From positions 129,592-193,591 of the forward strand of contig CAJTRI010000002.1 of NCBI GenBank assembly GCA_910578615.1: DNA of 64,000 nt, in the 5' to 3' direction. This DNA comes from an uncultured Duncaniella sp. GTDB lineage: Bacteria; Bacteroidota; Bacteroidia; Bacteroidales; Muribaculaceae. The notes under the pieces are model-generated. The model saw only the letters and a list, made by a program, of their open reading frames with translations, did not search any database and was not told the origin of the DNA. Positions 61,894-64,000 of the stretch are shown one piece after another; position 1 is the stretch's first letter; every line of letters starts with the position of its first letter. A program made the translations under genes and the position numbers.

Positions 61894-64000
61894 TCAGAAT
61901 CTGTTTTTATCCGTATTTCCTGCACCGCATCCCTTATAGCGAGAGCGTGCGGAATTGAAATTATATCTTATGGTAATTGACAAATCCCTTGTATCGTAAA
62001 ACTTCTTAGATGAAATGCTACTCAGCGCATCATATGAAATTATATCCTGTCGCCATGTGTCGAAAACATCGTTGAGTTGCAACTTCACGCTCCATCTGTC
62101 GTTGGCAAAGGATTTATAAAGTCCCAGATTACATTGCCAATATGGTTTCAGATAGTAATTGTCTCCGTTTCCTGAAGTCCTTGCCGAGAAATCTACGTTC
62201 AGCCAAATGTCCCAGGGAAGATGTATGGCGTTGTCGAATCTGAAAGTTCCTAAAGGTCGGTTCAATTTCATTATCTTGCCCACATGGGTAATTTTGAAAT
62301 CCTGTCCCATTACTCCGGCCATTAATGACGGATGCCAATAGCCAAAAAACGTTGGAGACCAGTTGAGATATGCTCCATAAGAATTGAATCGGGGCATGTT
62401 TACCATGGTCAGCAAAGTTACATCACTATTACCCGGATACTCTGAGGTCTGCCACATAAAATAATTTTTAGTTGAATAATATTCCAACTCTACGACGAGG
62501 TCTTTCCAAGAGGCTGATGCCGAGACATAATCACGGTATATCGGTTTTAGACCGGGATTACCGGACTCATAGGTATATCTGTCAATGTACTTTATTGCGG
62601 AACTAAGCTGTTCAAAAGCAGGTCGGGATGTTTTTCTCATATATGACAGACGGGTATTTACCTTGCCTATCGGGAATGACAATGAAGCAGACGGAGATAT
62701 GTTATGGTATCTACGGCTTTGGTCCTCGCTGAGGCGCCCGAACTGCCAGTATCGGGAATCAGTGTATTCCCAACGAAGTCCTGCGCTCGCAGTGACAACT
62801 CCGAAGGTCTGTTCGGTCTCGGCAAATAGAGCCGTGGTAGTCTCGCTTATCTTGATGTCATTGTCGCTTATGAAATCGGCATTGCCGCTGTATTTGTCTG
62901 TGCGGTTAATATTAGTGATTTCTGTGCCGAATCTGATGTCGCCTTTCCATGCCGGGAAAGATGCCGTGATGTTGCCGGCAAACAGTCGGTTCCTGACATC
63001 ATTTAACGTCGTAAAATCCCGTTCCTGATTTATCGTCGAAATCTCGGTCTCTGCGTTATGCCTGTCGTTTATTTGCCACATCGCATCAAAATTGGCAGAC
63101 AAGTGCCATTTTCCAAATTCGCCGGTATAATATGCACTGAAAAGATGTTGCCGGTTATGATGGGATATATTAGAAAGATTCTCAAGAGTCTCGGAAAATT
63201 CATTATTGATATAGCGGTCAGTCAAAGAATTCCCTTCCGCTGCAGAGGGTCTGAAAGAAAAATCATAATAAAAACCGAAGCTATGCGACGAGACGTTGTA
63301 GTTCAGACCTATTTTCCCTTGATAGACCGGGTATTTTGCAAAATCTCTTCCGGAGCCGTTCTGTTTAACTATGCCGGATTTTAGATATTGGAGCATCGTA
63401 TTGGAAAACCCCGGTCGTTCACGATAATTCTCGTAATTCAACATTCCGAAAAGGTCAAAACCCTTCTTGCGCCAGTTGAAATTGACCTGCTCGAAAAGAT
63501 AGGCATAATGCTTGTAGCCTAATGTTGTGCGGTCGTTGAAAGAAAAGCCTTCTCCGACAGGTGCGACAGTGGTTATTCTAATTACAGAATTGACGGTTGA
63601 AGCATAACGAGCTACCGGATTTGTGATGACATCAACGCTTTTAATCTGCGTGGAGGCAAGCTGGTCAAGTTCCGACATGTCCCTTACTTGTCTTCCGTTT
63701 ACATAAATAAGGGGTGTTCCTTTTCCAAGCACCTCAATAGCAGAGCCATTTTTTGTAACGAAAGGCATTTTACCGAGCACTTCGAGGGCGGTTCCGGTGT
63801 TGGCGAGATATGTGCCGGATACAGGAATCTGTACTCCGTCTCCTTTTAGTTTTGCCATCGGACGTGAACCTTTGACTACTACCTCGCCAAGCATGTACGA
63901 AGCAGGGGCAAGGAAAATATCACCTATGTTGGTATCCGGATTGTCTATAATCCTGTCTTCAAAGCCCATTGCAGAGACTTTCAGGAACACGGAATTGCCG
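61894..64000 (-). CDS. Outer-membrane beta-barrel receptor, N-terminus outside window
   Basis: At least 702 codons open to the right edge (the frame continues upstream of the first in-frame GTG at 63990, reading GNSVFLKVSAMGF, the end of a CarboxypepD_reg-like domain). Then a plug domain (~residues 35-145 of the visible part: VVVKGSRPMAKLKGDGVQI...ALEVLGKMPFVTK...LIYVNGRQVRDMSELDQL...IKSVDVITNPVARY) and an outer-membrane beta-barrel of the OMP_b-brl_3 type to the C-terminus. Resembles the receptor at 34.4 kb in architecture but not closely in sequence. No SusD in view. Substrate unknown. Confidence 0.9.
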   Translation of the reverse strand, partial: GNSVFLKVSAMGFEDRIIDNPDTNIGDIFLAPASYMLGEVVVKGSRPMAKLKGDGVQIPVSGTYLANTGTALEVLGKMPFVTKNGSAIEVLGKGTPLIYVNGRQVRDMSELDQLASTQIKSVDVITNPVARYASTVNSVIRITTVAPVGEGFSFNDRTTLGYKHYAYLFEQVNFNWRKKGFDLFGMLNYENYRERPGFSNTMLQYLKSGIVKQNGSGRDFAKYPVYQGKIGLNYNVSSHSFGFYYDFSFRPSAAEGNSLTDRYINNEFSETLENLSNISHHNRQHLFSAYYTGEFGKWHLSANFDAMWQINDRHNAETEISTINQERDFTTLNDVRNRLFAGNITASFPAWKGDIRFGTEITNINRTDKYSGNADFISDNDIKISETTTALFAETEQTFGVVTASAGLRWEYTDSRYWQFGRLSEDQSRRYHNISPSASLSFPIGKVNTRLSYMRKTSRPAFEQLSSAIKYIDRYTYESGNPGLKPIYRDYVSASASWKDLVVELEYYSTKNYFMWQTSEYPGNSDVTLLTMVNMPRFNSYGAYLNWSPTFFGYWHPSLMAGVMGQDFKITHVGKIMKLNRPLGTFRFDNAIHLPWDIWLNVDFSARTSGNGDNYYLKPYWQCNLGLYKSFANDRWSVKLQLNDVFDTWRQDIISYDALSSISSKKFYDTRDLSITIRYNFNSARSRYKGCGAGNTDKNRF

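Overview
The window reads as an ordinary chromosomal stretch of a Bacteroidales bacterium, plausibly Muribaculaceae-like (family placement is inference). The evidence is the set of -7 boxes of the form TAnnTTTG, several with a TTTG or TTG at a 20-nt spacer; Bacteroidetes-type families (GldB-like lipoprotein, DUF4369/TlpA lipoproteins, DUF6242-like and DUF4026-like proteins, OMP beta-barrel TonB-type receptors, TPR-TM-AraC regulator, Stealth proteins); lipoproteins with acidic residues just after the lipobox Cys; and almost no Shine-Dalgarno sequences. There is no rRNA, CRISPR array, IS element or clear prophage. One tRNA (CAT anticodon) is present.

Layout. 1-1.1 kb: 5' part of a surface lipoprotein gene. 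1.2-6.4 kb: pnp, prfB (with its programmed +1 frameshift) and tig. 6.5-17.1 kb, all on the minus strand: a secreted GH13 amylase-like enzyme, a TPR protein, glnS, alaS, an MCE-domain protein and an N-acetylmuramoyl-L-alanine amidase. 17.2-22.3 kb: GldB-like lipoprotein, a succinate/acetyl-CoA transferase, a small membrane protein, miaB and yqgE. 22.4-28.0 kb: a compact exopolysaccharide export set (Wza, Wzc, Wzy-like, GT2). 28.0-33.6 kb: TamB and a thioredoxin-fold lipoprotein that has lost its cysteines. 33.8-41.1 kb: Cys-rich Spy-like protein, outer-membrane receptor, DUF2400 protein, TlpA lipoprotein, HSL-type esterase and an orphan coiled-coil protein. 41.4-48.6 kb: pepT-miaA-GNAT operon, Fsr-type MFS exporter, TfoX-N protein, YccF, nitroreductase, DUF4026-like protein and the tRNA.

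49.0-54.3 kb is the most unusual part: an alpha/beta hydrolase, then a three-gene minus-strand operon (48-aa membrane peptide, a 497-aa lipoprotein that resembles leukocidin / Vibrio cholerae cytolysin pore-forming toxins, and a 176-aa acidic-tailed lipoprotein) divergent from a membrane-bound TPR-AraC regulator. I propose it as a regulated, surface-anchored beta-barrel pore-forming toxin system. It is followed by a decayed stretch, then 54.9-59.6 kb holds a plus-strand surface-glycan operon: an LpxL-like acyltransferase, two Stealth-family phosphotransferases flanking a GT92-like and a second glycosyltransferase. The right end has a truncated flavin reductase, YciI, an inositol-monophosphatase-family enzyme, a headless ORF and an incomplete outer-membrane beta-barrel receptor running off the edge.

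Most genes are housekeeping. The accessory load is cell-envelope oriented: two polysaccharide loci, outer-membrane receptors, lipoproteins and the putative toxin. Family assignments are from recognised motifs, not from database searches.
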